Part shown: positions 53,401 through 64,000 of the stretch, in pieces
Layout of the letters: each line of letters begins with the position of its first letter
Position numbering within the stretch: position 1 is the first letter of the stretch
Assembly: GCA_000499405.2 (NCBI GenBank)
Contig: HG738137.1
Location: forward strand, 20,360,603-20,424,602
Direction of reading: 5' to 3'
Source: Onchocerca volvulus
Lineage: Eukaryota > Nematoda > Chromadorea > Rhabditida > Onchocercidae
Length of the DNA: 64,000 nucleotides
The notes under the pieces: model-generated
What the model was told of the DNA's origin: nothing
Seen by the model: only the letters and a program-made list of their open reading frames with translations
The model's database searches: none
Position numbers and translations under genes: made by a program

Positions 53401-54708
53401 GCAATTTCTATGGCAAATCTTTTGATCGAATATCATTTGCGCCATTTGAAAGAAATGGAGGAAATGCGGTTAAACGTAGATGAAATGCAACGGCAGCTCT
53501 ATTCCAGGTCAACTCCTCCCCCCGCTGGAATGAATGGCAATGGGTAATTGAGAATTTAATGAAGCACAGCTGAAAAAATTTGATTACAATTTTTGACTAA
53601 TTTGGGGTTAAAATTTTACACGTTTTAATCTCAAATTTTGCAAATCTGCGAAATTTGGCTAACTTACTTTTTTTCTGTGGTTTGTTAGATGAGTTAAAAT
53701 GATAGCATCGGCTTTTAAATCAAAGAGATATCGCAGATAAGGAGTTTTTACATGTAAATGGGTAATGGACGGTAAAACAGATAAGAATAGATTTGTCTTA
53801 GCAACAAACTAGCTGTTTCATAATTACTTCAAATTAAGTTTGTTGTTTACTTGGCAAAAAAGATTTCCATCATTTTTTTTAGCTATCGCTTTGAACGCGC
53901 TGGCTATGAAGGAGGAAATTTTGGTGGTGGACGTGGTGCACCTTTTAGAGGACGTGGACGTGGCGGTTCTTTTCGTGGTGGCTTTCGCCAAAATAGAGGT
54001 ATATTTTTCTAAATACTCGTATCATCTTTCTGAAAAAATTTTTGGGGATGTATTTATTGATGCCATACTTCTGAAAATCTTCAAGTCCTAAAATTTATTC
54101 TCAATTACCTAAAAAAGTTTTATTGTAGGTGGCGGAGATCAAGATGAGCGGCGTCGTCCAGTGGATGATGAAAAAGGAGGCGAAAAAGAAGAAAGCGCAG
54201 AACGAGAAGCTCGTCGTATTGCCTCTGGTCGTGTTCGTGGCGGTTCTCGGCGTGGAGGTTGGTGTATTGCACTTAAAGCGCATACAGGAGACTGTGTAGA
54301 ATTTATGCTTCATTTGAAATCGGATTGTTACAATCAGAAATTAGAATGAACTTTGATATCTGTGAGAGATTAAGATAGTAGAAAATTAGAATTAGTCTTA
54401 AACAGGGTTTTGTTGCCAGATAATTTTTGTTCGTTATAACTTTGAGATTGAGGATCATGCTATTTGGCAGGAGTTCAAAAGGGAAATTTTGATACTGGGG
54501 AAGAATGAAGTATGCATGAGCATCCTTGATGAAATTTATAAATTTCGAATTCTGTTCTGACTCAAATTCTCATAATCAGTATCATTCTATATTGGTTTAA
54601 TTTAATGTGGATTAGATTATGGAAATCATTTTGATATTTTAAATTTCTTTGATATTCTTCATTTTAGGCAGAGGACATCCGGGACAGGCAGTAAACGGAA
54701 GCGGTTGA
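50417..54708 (+). CDS. fxr1: Fragile X family RNA-binding protein (FMR1/FXR type)
   Basis: Twelve exons agree in phase: 50417-50458, 51056-51124, 51320-51460, 51618-51866, 52167-52262, 52604-52798, 52962-53087, 53186-53260, 53359-53543, 53883-53998, 54129-54257 and 54668-54708, giving 487 residues. The N-terminus starts MEIEVRQGNGLFYKAFVKSI, the first of two Tudor/Agenet folds. KH1 has GLAIGSHGANIQ and KH2 has GKVIGKSGKTIQ, each with the family's GxxG loop. A leucine-rich helix after KH2 (LKEMEEMRLNVDEMQRQL) matches the nuclear export region of FMRP. The C-terminus is arginine/glycine-rich (GGGRGAPFRGRGRGGSFRGG), then acidic/basic and a second RGG patch. The protein binds mRNA and polysomes and represses translation in neurons of other animals. 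It is shorter than human FMRP (632), mainly in the C-terminal tail. FMR1, FXR1 and FXR2 cannot be told apart, so the symbol is nominal. Confidence 0.93.
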
Positions 54709-55120
54709 GGCGTGTGTTAGGTTATTATGTTCATCAAATGATGTGGCTGTTGAAGGATCAACCTCGGAGTTTTAGTGGGATTAAGGCAAAAAAAAATTTC
54801 CAGTTGTGTCGTTCATGTCCATTTTTTTTGCTGTTTTGACTAATTGTTATGCAGTAAGTTTTGTTGGTTGTTTTTTCCTTTTTTTTCTTTTTTTTTTTTT
54901 TTTTTTACATAAATTCATCACACTGGTTACAATCAGAACAAAATCGTTCTTTCCACATTAAAACGCGTATTAGAGTTCCATTTGTATGTGTGTATTTTTC
55001 AATTGTTTTGTTTGTTTGTTTTACAATTTATAGTATCCCAAAGGCAGTGTGCTTCGTAGTTCAGAGAAATTGTGGAAATCACGTTAATTTTATTAGGCTT
55101 GCGATATTATATCCATTCCA

Positions 55121-55126
55121 AATAAA
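55121..55126 (+). terminator. Probable poly(A) signal of the Fragile X family gene
   Basis: AATAAA lies about 410 bases after the stop at 54708, followed by a T-rich stretch. The 3' UTR includes a long T tract near 54880-54906. Position is the only support. Confidence 0.4.
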
Positions 55127-55129
55127 GCA

Positions 55130-57069
55130 GATTCCTTTCTGATTAGTTTTTCCGGCTGCAGAATCTGTAGCGTACAGTCACTGTCATTGATTTTAAAACA
55201 TTTTTGCTTCCAGTACTTTTTTCCGTTTTCGAATTTGTTTTTTTTCATTACATTTATCCTATTACTACAATTATACAGTATATGCAGATTTACGGTGATC
55301 TCTTTCTCACCAATCCTCGTATTCTTAAGTCCGAGAAGTCTCTAGCATGTTTCAGAATTCTCGTCAAGTTTTTAATTTCGTCTCTAGTTGCCCAACCACA
55401 TTTTTCAAAATAGCTTTTAAGATAATTCAATTTCGAGAAAGTTCTCGGTTTTGTGTCTGATGGGATGTTTGTTTACACTTTTTTGCTAATAAGATATATA
55501 AAATAAAGTTCGTTTTGCCATATGATCGACTCATTTTACTATCAACAGCGAATTTGTATGGGAAGATGACACTGATATTGTCAAATGTCAATTTATGAAT
55601 TCTGTGGATTTCCAATGAACTGCGCTAGTGTCGAAACATTGATTAAAACTTTTCACAATGAAGCTGAGCCACTCGAAACCGTTGGTGTCATATTTTTAAC
55701 GAATTTTTGACTACAAATTGTCTGTTCAATTGTTGAGCAATTATTAATTAAATCCAAGTATTGTTTCAAATCGCAAAGTTTTATTGCTTCATGAGGAACA
55801 TCCGAAAATATAATTTGGCCGCAAATATGACAAATTTGGATCTAATTCTCGGGATGGAAACGCTCCCGAAATTTTCATCAATAAATATATCCAGAATTAA
55901 GGAAGAGTAGTAGTACAAAGAATGTTTTAATTACTAGTTTCCAGTTAATATAAATAAGAACAAAAAAAGACAAGATACAACATGAGCACCACAAATTCAT
56001 AATCACATGAAAATACGTAATCATACTGTTAAACTCTGACTTAGTAACTGCCACCCCACTTTATTTTCAGGTCCCAATCTCAAAATGACACCTTGCAAAA
56101 GCGACACAATCTCACAATATTAAACATTTCGAAATTCTCTCATAACTGTACATAGTTTTTGACTGAAGAAACATAAGATTCGGGAACACTCAGAAAATCA
56201 GTTTTGTGAAGAACTTTTTGATAAAAACAAAAGTGCGACTCGAAACATGAAATAACGGATTTCAAAATGCATGAAAAGAAACAAATTTTAAATTTAGAAA
56301 TAAATTTTCATACACAAATTTTGCACAGCAACATAAATGCGAAATAAGTTAAGACACATGACTTCAGTTAATGAACTTCATACAGCTAATAAACTCATAA
56401 CAGTAAGAATAAAAAAACTTCCAAAGTCTTAAGAAACTAATTGCAATTTTCGAAACATTTATTTAAATTATTGTTAAAGCTAAATGCAAGGATATTAAAT
56501 CTTTTTTTTTTAAACTATTTAATAAAGATCAAATCAGCATTCTTTTGTTCATCTTGGTTCATCATTCTGGGAACTAAATGACATCAATCTGACAAAAAGA
56601 AATTTTCTTTTTTTTTTTTTGTAAAGTATGACCATAAAATGCTGAGGAAATTAACATGATGAAAAGAAGTAGTAAAAAGATATGAATGAATTCCAAACCA
56701 ATACGCGATTAGTTTTACTATCCTAGATTCATTACATCCATTTGTAACTAATCACGCGGAAGATTTTACACAAATTGTATTTCACTTATTCTGTTCAGGA
56801 ATGAATATAGTTTAGCAAGCTAAACTGAACTTGTAAAATGAACCAATCATTATCCCGTAAAAGTTGTGTAGTAGAGATCATGAACCTTAGAATACTATCA
56901 TTTCATTATAAAAAATTATTTTCACCAGAATGCAGATCTCTAGTATTCCTAAAAACTAGAAACACTAATGAAATCTTTAATTATTTGAAAAAGAACATTT
57001 AAAAAATTATTCTAATGCAATCATAATTGACGAAAAATGCATCTCATTTGAAAAGGAAAATAAATTATA
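55130..57069. other. Intergenic DNA between convergent genes
   Basis: No gene or RNA is supportable. It separates the Fragile X family gene (+) from the cap methyltransferase (-). It presumably includes the 3' UTR of the latter. Confidence 0.5.
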
Positions 57070-60000
57070 TCAATGTTTATGGCAAACACTGTTTTTCTGT
57101 TGCTGAGCGATGGCATGTATAGATCGTAGTGTAAGTCCTCTTGGATGTTCTTCCGCTTCCAATACTGTTCTCGGCCCATAATTTTCGACCGTAAAACTTT
57201 GTGTCCATTCCCAGAACCACTGATAACAGTCATTTTTTGATGCATCACTACTATTCGGTGAACTTAAACAGTATAATCTTGAAAAAAAAAAAAGAAAAAA
57301 AGTACAAATAATCACTCTCAAAGTTTCCAAGAAGGAAATATTACTGTAACAGGGTACGTCCGTAAAATAGAAATGAAACACGATAATTCAAAATTTGAAT
57401 ATTTTAGATGTCGATTCTACCAAACACAAAATCCCCAAATCATATCTATTATTTTCTACTCCTCAAAATTACGCCATATTTACTTCTTTTTTACTTCTTA
57501 ATATATTTTTGAAGAAAACTAAAAGAAAATTACTATTTTTTTGCAAGAACTGCTTTCCAGAAATTTACACAACATTGTGCTTTTTCGAACAATTCACTAA
57601 AAACCGATGATCCCTGAGATGTCGGGTTGAATGCGTACAGTTTTTCATGGCTTTTAGACCAGCACATAATCCATGGATCTAAGTACAGTATAGTAAGAAA
57701 TGAAAATCAAATCTATGGATCTAAATTTAGTATAATAAGAAATGAAAATCAATGTAGTTTTATTATTATTCAATTTCAATTTCTTATTCTCAAATACTCA
57801 AAATTAAGCCAATTATTTGAAAAAAAAAAAAAAACCTATGCATATTTCCTTTACAAACTAATGATTTACCTAATGCAAAAATATGTCAGTTTTAATTTGC
57901 AAATTGTTGCCTATTAAGACCATCTTATCATTCAGTATATCTTCTGGCGGTGATTCCAATCAAATTTTTTATAATCACAATTTTTAAGGAAACACCAACT
58001 AATTAAAAGCGAAGTAACTCGCATTCCACGGCAATAAAAAAAAGACGATAGTACTTCATTGCCCTCTTCAATCACTGCAACTTCTTCGCCTTTTGCAAGA
58101 ACAACATGGAATCGTTGCATCTCAGAATGAAGTTCATCCAGCATGAACACCTAAAAATGAACTCTAGACAATTTTTTAGAAAATTTTAGAATGAAGGATT
58201 TTTTCTACTGGTAAAAAGCCCCTACTTGATAGAGTTTCCGAAATCCTTTGAGTTTATTAGCAAAATTTAATTGTTAATTTAAAAAAAAATTGTTTTCCTC
58301 AATGCATTAAAAAAAATGCCAATAGTATTCTATTCAAGACTACCTGATGAATAAGTGTTTTAGCTATTGAACTATCTTGTATATTAGTCTTAACACTGAC
58401 AGCGAATTTCAATAATCAGATGACATTTCTACTAGAGAAGATTCAACGATCTAACAATATAGCTTAAAGCCCTATTTGTAGAACAGAAAGCTATTCTGGG
58501 GAGAAAATCATTCTGGTATTATTCAGTCTTACTCGTAATTATTCATTCAGCAATAAACTTACTTTTGCAGGGAAAACTGACGCAACCTTTCTAATATGTG
58601 CTTCGTCCATAAATTTAATAGCTTTACACATCTTCTCAGCTGCTGCCATTCTTTCATCGAAAGGAAGCGCAGAAACATCATCACCATTTAACAATGCTGC
58701 ATCAAGAATTCGAACTGCTGCTTGCTCACCTTCTAATTTCCCTTTGTCATCCAACTGTAATGAACTGAATAAAGACTAAGAATATGTTTTTAATGATCTG
58801 ATGACATAAATTTATCTCTAAGAGTTCCTTTTTTCTATATTTTACAACACAATTCTTTATTCTGCTCTCGGATCTTTATCCTTCGAGTGGTAACATAACA
58901 GTAAATGAAGTGAAAAAAAGAAAAAATATAAAACGAAATCTAAACTACAATAAGAAAATTCAAATAGTTTTTAGGCATGAACCTTTTTGTTAGAATTTCA
59001 TGAATAAGAAAAAATTTCAAGAGAAAAATCTAACTCCTTTGTAAGCTTTGGTAATTTGTACGAGTAACACCGTATCTTTCGGTATGTTGACATCAAAGGG
59101 AACTCTTTCGAAACCCTGCTGAGAGTATGATGAATAAAAATAAGTGCCCATTTGCTGAAATATAACAATTTTAAACAAATATAACAATTTAAAAAATATA
59201 CACAACAAATTTTAAACAATCTGCGGCCCTTCTGATAAAAAACCGATTTGATTTGTAGGACGTGACTTCTGCAAAATATCAATGGAAATTATGGTGCTAT
59301 TAATTGTCAACGGAAGATACATGAGAGTTCACAGCGTTGCTACATTTCTTTAAAATCAACAATTTACAATATACGAGTCTTCAATGTCACGGCTATTTAA
59401 TGCAGCTAACTTATGCATACTTTTACTGTAAGATTTTTTTCTTGAATATTTTTCTCACTATGAGAACGCACAATTCTTGATAAGAATAACGTAATCAATC
59501 AATTAATCAGAAAAAAAAATCAATAGATAGAATCAAGTAATGCCATATAAAAAAATGACTCACAGCCGAAATCAACAGAACTGGAACTTCCTTTTCTGTA
59601 ATGGCACACATTCGTAACTCGGCATATCGCATACGACCTACTCCAGATGACAAAACACTTTTCGTAAAAGCCGGTGGTTTTTGTTGCAATTCTTTAAAAT
59701 CGATAATCTAGAATTTCGCAATTTTAGAAATTAAATATCTAATGCTGCTAACATTAGGAATAGTTTTTCGTGCATTTTCATATATTTCTACAACTATTAA
59801 TAATATCTATTGATTCCAATATTGATTTCAGTCAAACCTTGATAAGACGACTGATAGCTGCAAATAATGATTCATTTGTTTCGTAAGGTTTTTTTTTCGT
59901 AACATCCGGAATCTTCCAGTAACGTAAACATTCATTTCTTAGTTTCTCTTGATCGCGATCTAGTTGACCAGTATTCTGAGCAAAAATTCGATACTTATTC

Positions 60001-62629
60001 AAATAATTTGTCTGTCTTTTCACTATCCTGCAATGACACGATATATATGCGTACGCGAAATACATCCCGTTATATACATTTCAAAATACAGTATTGCTAA
60101 CTAGAGGGTTATAAAGTGGTTGAAATTTATTTTTTAAAACAAAATAATCATTTTTTTTTTCGAGACCAAACTGGTAAAATATTTTCCGCTTTTCAAAAAT
60201 CCTGCATATTATGAATGTGTCTATTACTATCACAATTGATTTTGCAAATTGAAGACATAAAAAATATGAAACACTTCCCAATTTTCAATCTTTCTCAGCA
60301 AAAGTTCAATGAATTCTTCCAATTTAACAAAAAAAAGGAAGAAAATCTTGCTAGGAGCAAAACTTTAAGAAATAAAACAAAATGATCAATTATTTAACAA
60401 CTTGAAAACAACTGGAAGTTTTAACAATCATTAATGTTCTAAAATAAAAACCTTTCATTGTGTTCCAATATATACGCCATGAAAGTTTTATCCGAATGGA
60501 TCATATTTTCAGGAACAACTTCTATCACATCTCGTACCTTAGTTTCCCATAATCGATCCAATTCGGCATTAATTGTAGTCATATATTTTTTTACTTCTGA
60601 GACACAACATTCCAGAGGATTATCACACACGATATATCTGCAAAAGAAATGTTGCAATGAGGAAAATTCATGATCTCATCTCATTATCATTATTTTACTC
60701 AAATATTTGAACTGATCGATAATGAATCTTGCAATTCCAAAAGCAATTTTTATGAAAAATAGAGAAAATATTTTTTGCTTCACCAACATTAGTTCCAAAA
60801 CTACGTTGTTAATCCGTTCCATTAAGTTCAAAGAATCTTGAGATCAATCCAAATAAACATAATGTTATGAGCAAATGTAAGTATCCGAACTGCTTACCAT
60901 CCAATATTTTTATATCTTAAACTTATTTTCGAAAATGAATAATTGAAATGTTAAAAACTGATTTTATTTAATTATTCGGTAGAGTCCATGAATCAAATTT
61001 TACCACAGTCGGATACAAAAGAATTTCCAATTTGAATATGGCAAATAAATAGACATACGTTCTACGCTGAATTTACGATCTAAACACAATGTATAGGCTA
61101 CACGATTTAAACATGATGTATAGGCTAACGATATGTACTAAATCAAAGGAAGGAGCCAACCTTTCCGAATTAGCTGGACGACTGGTATTAGGTTTATGTA
61201 TTGATATTCTTTCAAATGCAATGTACATCAAATAAATAAGGCCGATACTAAACGGTGTGAAAATATCGAACAATTTACACACAAATTTTCCACCATTTCC
61301 TGCGTTATGTGTTTTCACACGTAGAATCGAAAGACCGATCAAAAACTGGCACAAATAGAGCCGTTTTGACAGTATTTCCTAAAAAATTGAAATAAATTCT
61401 TAAATTTTTAGTAAAATCCAATATCAAGTTGTAATTTCTATGAATCCTTTCAGAAAAATAACAATGAGCTAAAATTTCAAAAGATTTCACGAAAAAAAAG
61501 ATATTTACAACAAATCCACGAAGATTAAAAAATTTTGCCTGAATATTTTCTTGCTGATCTACACAAAATCCACCGTCAGCCATTACCAAATCTACACCAG
61601 TGTTATTGGTATTGTGTTTCACAATCTGAATCATGCTATTTTTTAAAGGAAGTTAATAGTAAATTCTAAACAGAAAATGACTTCATTAAATTATTAAAAT
61701 AAAATTTTAGCTGCATGAAATTACATTAATGACTTCAAACTAAAGAATAATGTTGAAAAATCTTTGGCATTTTTACGTTGCATAATGACATGAACTATCA
61801 GAATTCTTTTTATAAATTTAAAGTTTTTCTAGATATAAAATATGAACTTCTTCAAATGAGGTGATATTGTTGGGCTTGGTGACATCACCATCATTGTGTT
61901 TACCGTAATAAGGTTCAAAATAGGAAGATGAAGCGGCCGTAAAACGTTTCAATTTGAAATCATCTTTTCCTGAAAAAAAAAAAAAAATTATTCTACAAGA
62001 CAATCTCGATTTAACTTCTCCTTCTTTGACAAACAAAAAATATTTTATTTTTTCTATCCCTTAAAATCTACTACAACAATTTTATGAACTTGGAAACTTT
62101 TCCATCTCTTTCACCACTTCTCAAAACTGGTTTGAAGAGTTCTTCACTGAAAAGCAAAATTCCCAAAATATGAAGCTTGTCGTATTTTTTCTCTCATTCG
62201 CGACTCCAAGTACGTTATGTCTTAAAATAAAAAAATATTTTGCAATGAAATCCCAAAAAAATTCGTAACTTTTAATGTCATTCCAAAACCTTTTGCATTG
62301 TAGTAACCCTTTCTCCATAACACATATTCTGTGAATCCGCCAGGACCAGCGCATATGTCAGCAAAATAAAATAAAGCTGATGACCGATCCGTATTCTTCC
62401 CCGGAACTGCTACTCGACATTTTTCATTCTTTATTTCTACAGTCATAGGGTTTTTAATTTCAATATTTTCCAGTTTTTCACCCGTTAATAACCAATCATA
62501 AATACGATCTAAATTTGCCATTTTCATCGCTGCCCTTAAAAAATATATCTTTCAACACGAATCCGATAATTTTGAAATAAGAACAACAGATTTGTTTATT
62601 AATATATTTCGGGCGATTTAGTTTGCGTT

Positions 62630-62662
<33 letters not shown>

Positions 62663-63718
62663 CAGAGAGATGAATTATTCTTAATCTGCGAAAAAAAAAA
62701 AAAAAAAACGGAATCGTAAAAAAAAGAAGTTCTGAAACGACCAGAATTTATTGAAAAAACCAGCTGTAATTAAAAATTTGCATAAATATATTTAGAAAAC
62801 TATATAAGTTATGTTAGTATCATTGAAAAATTAAAAAAAGCACTCCTCAGCATAATGAATGATTAATATGGACAAGTGAATGCTGTCATATTTACTTATG
62901 GCAACCATATATTTGCCGATAAAAAAAAATCCCTGCATCAATTTTTATAATTTTAAATGAATACCGATTTTGAAAGAAAGCAGAACCGATTGTCTCATAT
63001 GGATTTGCACGAGTACGGGCTTCTTTTAAATCTCGAACATCAAGCTGATCAAAAACGGATTTTGCATCCAACATTTTCTTCATTAAGTTGCTATCGCAGT
63101 ATTTCCCTTCATCATCTATTGTCTCTTTTCGCTACAATATATTAAAACATGAAAATTTACCAAGTTCGGAAAGATGTAAAAACTATTATCTTTCTTAATT
63201 CACTTATTTTGGTTCCATCTTCCAGCGACGCTTCCAAAAAATAGACTTACATCTCCAATAATAATCCAGTTGTTTTGATCTTGCAATTCCTTTGTGAACT
63301 TCTCTCGAATGTTATCAGAAGCAGACAACCACAACACACTTTCTTCTACAAATTTCTCTTCTGTAAAATCCCAAACTGCATTCCAATCACGAGCAATTTT
63401 CTAAAAATGAATATCAACTGTTTGACTCCAGACTAAGCTTAATAATAATCAAACAATTATAACCAGTAATGGTTCAGTTTTTTAAAATTTAAACTACTAT
63501 AACTTTTTTGTATCAGAAAGAACATATTATTTCGTGACTTGGAAAGAAAATCAATTCTCCACCACCTGATTCGTAGGCTGTCCCAAACCTTCGCGACCTC
63601 GTTGCGTGGAGAATGGTATCGGTTCTGTGCGTCCTTGTCCACTCTTACCAAGCCCACCACCATCATATCCCATTTTAGCCAACAATACTGCTCCTTTGTT
63701 CTCGTAAACGCGTTTTGG
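57070..63718 (-). CDS. cmtr1: Cap-specific mRNA (nucleoside-2'-O-)-methyltransferase 1, 5' end unresolved
   Basis: Exons on the - strand: 63718-63566, 63400-63251, 63131-62965, 62534-62270, 61969-61848, 61625-61539, 61378-61161, 60637-60452, 60027-59838, 59707-59564, 59268-59218, 59154-59035, 58754-58563, 58150-58000, 57678 to about 57600, and 57277-57070. The first is a G-patch ([20 protein letters not shown]). The RrmJ-type methyltransferase follows, with SAM motif [18 protein letters not shown] and a catalytic [19 protein letters not shown] and FVCKLFD. Then come the guanylyltransferase-like region ([11 protein letters not shown] onward) and a C-terminal WW-like segment ([13 protein letters not shown], later WFWEWTQSF). 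CMTR1 methylates the first transcribed nucleotide (cap 1) in the nucleus. The start codon exon is not identified; it lies between 63718 and the window end or beyond. Two junctions (62270/61969 and about 57600/57277) do not keep frame with standard sites. Confidence 0.92.
57672..57755. repeat. 42-base tandem duplication across a CMTR1 splice acceptor
   Basis: On the + strand ATGGATCTAAGTACAGTATA (57673) and ATGGATCTAAATTTAGTATA (57715) begin two copies 42 bases apart; both continue as TAAGAAATGAAAATCAA with one difference. On the - strand each copy carries an acceptor (TACTTAG and AATTTAG before ATCCAT). The proximal copy is the acceptor of the WW-like exon. Confidence 0.85.
61076..61128. repeat. 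Two-copy 27-base tandem repeat in a CMTR1 intron
   Basis: CGATCTAAACACAATGTATA followed by GGCTACA (61076-61102) is repeated as CGATTTAAACATGATGTATA followed by GGCTAA (61103-61128). It lies just past the donor of exon 61378-61161 and is noncoding. Confidence 0.8.
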
Positions 63719-64000
63719 CTGAAACGTTCCGTGAATTACATTTTAAAGAAGGAAATATTGATGCGAAAAAGAAAATATTGATATTTTTTCCAGGTTGAAT
63801 GTAAAATTACAAACGAAATATTAGAAAAGAATTATTATTTTAGGCATGAACCTACGGGAATGGTGATGAGAAAAAATTTAAGATTTTCAAAACTGAATAA
63901 CTGGGATACAGTAACTTGAAAATGAATTTTTTAGAATAGCAGGCAATTTCATTATTTTTCCATTATGATGAACAAATCATTACTGTAGCAATTAAGTCAG

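Noticed and set aside
54161..54349. Open frame extending past the RGG exon of the Fragile X family gene
   Set aside because: It is read-through of the intron after 54257; splicing to 54668 gives the glycine-rich end and stop.

Overview
The window looks like nuclear DNA of a nematode. It is AT-rich, its genes are split by many short and medium introns with worm-style acceptors (TTTTCAG or TTTTTAG), and several start codons lie just after a splice acceptor, as expected where transcripts are trans-spliced. A filarial or other clade III worm is my inference; the sequence alone does not give the species. All gene models were built by hand from conserved motifs and matching splice phases.

Layout: 1-3.6 kb shows no gene. 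3.6-5.6 kb (-) is a five-exon, 205-residue multi-pass membrane protein of no family I recognise. 6.2-7.2 kb (+) is a decayed coiled-coil gene resembling an intermediate-filament rod. 10.0-17.2 kb (+) is a soluble guanylate cyclase with an intact haem pocket but altered catalytic residues. 18.6-23.4 kb (-) holds a doubtful small membrane ORF and a seven-exon coiled-coil protein resembling Bfr1. 26.5-32.7 kb (+) is the cytoplasmic poly(A)-binding protein gene with an A-rich leader. 33.5-35.6 kb (+) is a zinc-ribbon protein resembling human C18orf21. 36.4-37.1 kb (+) is a broken Fer-type tyrosine kinase. 41.8-42.7 kb (+) is the C-terminal part of a tail-anchored protein. 45.3-45.6 kb (+) is a second intermediate-filament-like relic. 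47.4-49.4 kb (-) is the splicing factor SYF2. 50.4-54.7 kb (+) is a Fragile X family protein. 57.1-63.7 kb (-) is the cap-1 2'-O-methyltransferase CMTR1, whose 5' end is not resolved.

Six of the intact genes act on RNA or messenger particles: PABP, FXR, SYF2, CMTR1, the C18orf21-like protein and probably the Bfr1-like protein. SYF2 and FXR diverge from a 970-base interval containing a degenerate minisatellite, and FXR and CMTR1 converge. Nothing suggests co-transcription, so I read this as neighbourhood rather than operon.

No wholly new system is evident. The best leads are the sGC with a haem site but no transition-state residues, two introns that appear to be GC-AG, a duplicated splice acceptor in CMTR1 that would introduce a stop, a decayed exon copy inside the Bfr1-like gene, and the paired intermediate-filament relics. 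There are no rRNA, tRNA or CRISPR features that I can support.
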